From Chrysochromulina tobinii (Eukaryota > Haptophyta > Prymnesiales > Chrysochromulinaceae): 17,373 nt of DNA. The notes under the pieces are model-generated. The model was not told the origin of the DNA and did no database searches. It saw nothing but the letters and a program-made list of their open reading frames with translations. The stretch is taken from contig JWZX01002130.1 in the NCBI GenBank assembly GCA_001275005.1, positions 1 to 17,373 of the forward strand. The letters are read 5' to 3'. Shown here one piece after another: positions 16,745 through 17,373 of the stretch (positions are counted from its first letter, which is position 1; each line of letters starts with the position of its first letter). The position numbers were made by a program, and so were the translations under genes.

Positions 16745-17373
16745 GCGGCATCAACACGCGCTGCCGCACGCGCGCCGTGCCCACCCGCAGCCTCTTGAAG
16801 AGTTTATTTGGTCGGGGGGATGGCGTATCGATCCACCGATCAGGGAGTAGTCGCAATATCGACCCGCATTGGAACATATCCGATACATTGTATCGTAAGC
16901 AAACTTGCATCGGCGAAACACTCCCGCTGCATTCGGCCCGATCCCCCAACAGTATCCCCCATGCCGCGTCCCGTCCGGTCCGCGGATCTCGACCTCCAGA
17001 GACCACACCACAAGTTCTTGAGGATCCGCCGAATATGGGCCCAGGGGGCGAGGGCTGGGGACCCGCTTTTCTTTTCGTCTCTCTATACAAAAACTTGCAC
17101 CCAGACCCGGCCTCCCACGCAGCCGGGCGGGTCGGCGGCGGGCGCAGCTCCTGCGCCGCAGCCGCGCCGGCATCGGTGCGAGGCAGCAGCCTCTGTGGGT
17201 TACGCACACGCACCAGGCGGGGAAGCGACGATGACAGGGCGCGCGGCGCATGGAGACTAGATGGCGGGGCGCGGCGCGTGGAAAAAATCGCGCCATCGTC
17301 GCCTCCCCCGGTTCTGCTCGGATGCCGTCTCCCACATCGCCTTGCAATGCGCCGACGCTTCCTTTTGCTACCG
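16745..17373. other. 3' flank of the plastid-protein gene, no supported gene
   Basis: It begins with the presumed 3' UTR (agtttatttgg at about 16800). A perfect odd palindrome, cgatacattgtatcg, lies at 16881-16895. A TATA-like tctctatacaaaaac is at about 17080-17094. From ATG 17261 a frame stays open to the window end (37 codons, MAGRGAWKKSRHRR...), which could be the 5' end of another plus-strand gene. The evidence is too thin to call it. Long minus-strand frames here are Arg/Pro/Cys-rich and look like GC artefacts. Confidence 0.4.

Noticed and set aside
16751-17347. 198-codon minus-strand frame at the right end
   Set aside because: Arg/Cys/Pro-rich throughout, without secondary-structure pattern. 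Its overlapping neighbour frame is equally long, as expected by chance in GC-rich DNA.
1-17373. CRISPR arrays, insertion sequences, tRNA or rRNA genes, bacterial operon signals
   Set aside because: I saw none on either strand. The short direct repeats present are in-gene duplications or microsatellites.

Overview
This window is nuclear DNA of a GC-rich, flagellated eukaryotic alga with a secondary (red-lineage) plastid. A haptophyte is the best guess, with another plastid-bearing chromist as the alternative. The grounds are an outer-arm dynein heavy chain, a second probable axonemal protein, spliceosomal-type GT-AG junctions, and a secreted-type leader carrying an ASAF-like plastid-entry motif. 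There are no ribosome binding sites or operons. The taxonomic call is inference.

Layout. (1) 33-450 (+) is the last exon of a repeat protein that looks like a beta-propeller. It is followed by about 680 bp in which I see no gene. (2) 1127-2776 (-) is a single open frame joining a complete Gfo/Idh/MocA-type NAD(P)-dependent oxidoreductase to a C-terminal ecotin (serine-protease inhibitor) domain. I know of no description of this fusion, and it is the most interesting object in the window. (3) 2963-4822 (+), divergent from it across 186 bp, encodes a charged coiled-coil protein with TF-x-P-x motifs and an EF-hand-like segment, the style of a cilia-associated protein. Its 3' end is probably split by introns. 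(4) 5384-6046 (+) is a small basic protein with HNH-nuclease-like motifs. It is preceded by an inverted pair of CAAGT/CTTGA pentamer arrays. (5) 6301-7038 (-) is a coiled-coil exon with no usable ATG at its start. (6) 7039-15729 (-) is an outer-arm dynein heavy chain of the gamma (DNAH5/DNAH8) type. It is open for about 2,075 codons from the N-terminus through AAA1. It then changes frame three times between AAA1 and AAA4, and homology ends inside AAA4. (7) 16191-16744 (+), divergent from the dynein, is a probable plastid-targeted Lys/Ala/Pro/Val-repeat protein. Its reading frame only makes sense if an 89-nt intron is removed.

Two genes relate to the flagellum (dynein and the TF-x-P protein) and one to the plastid. 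The other three share no evident pathway. The dynein lesions (a 10-bp tandem duplication, an 18-bp tandem duplication, small indels, and in-frame gaps at short repeats) all lie in the AAA2-AAA4 part. Either this copy is a young pseudogene or truncated duplicate, or that stretch of the assembly is poor. Reads or transcripts would settle which.
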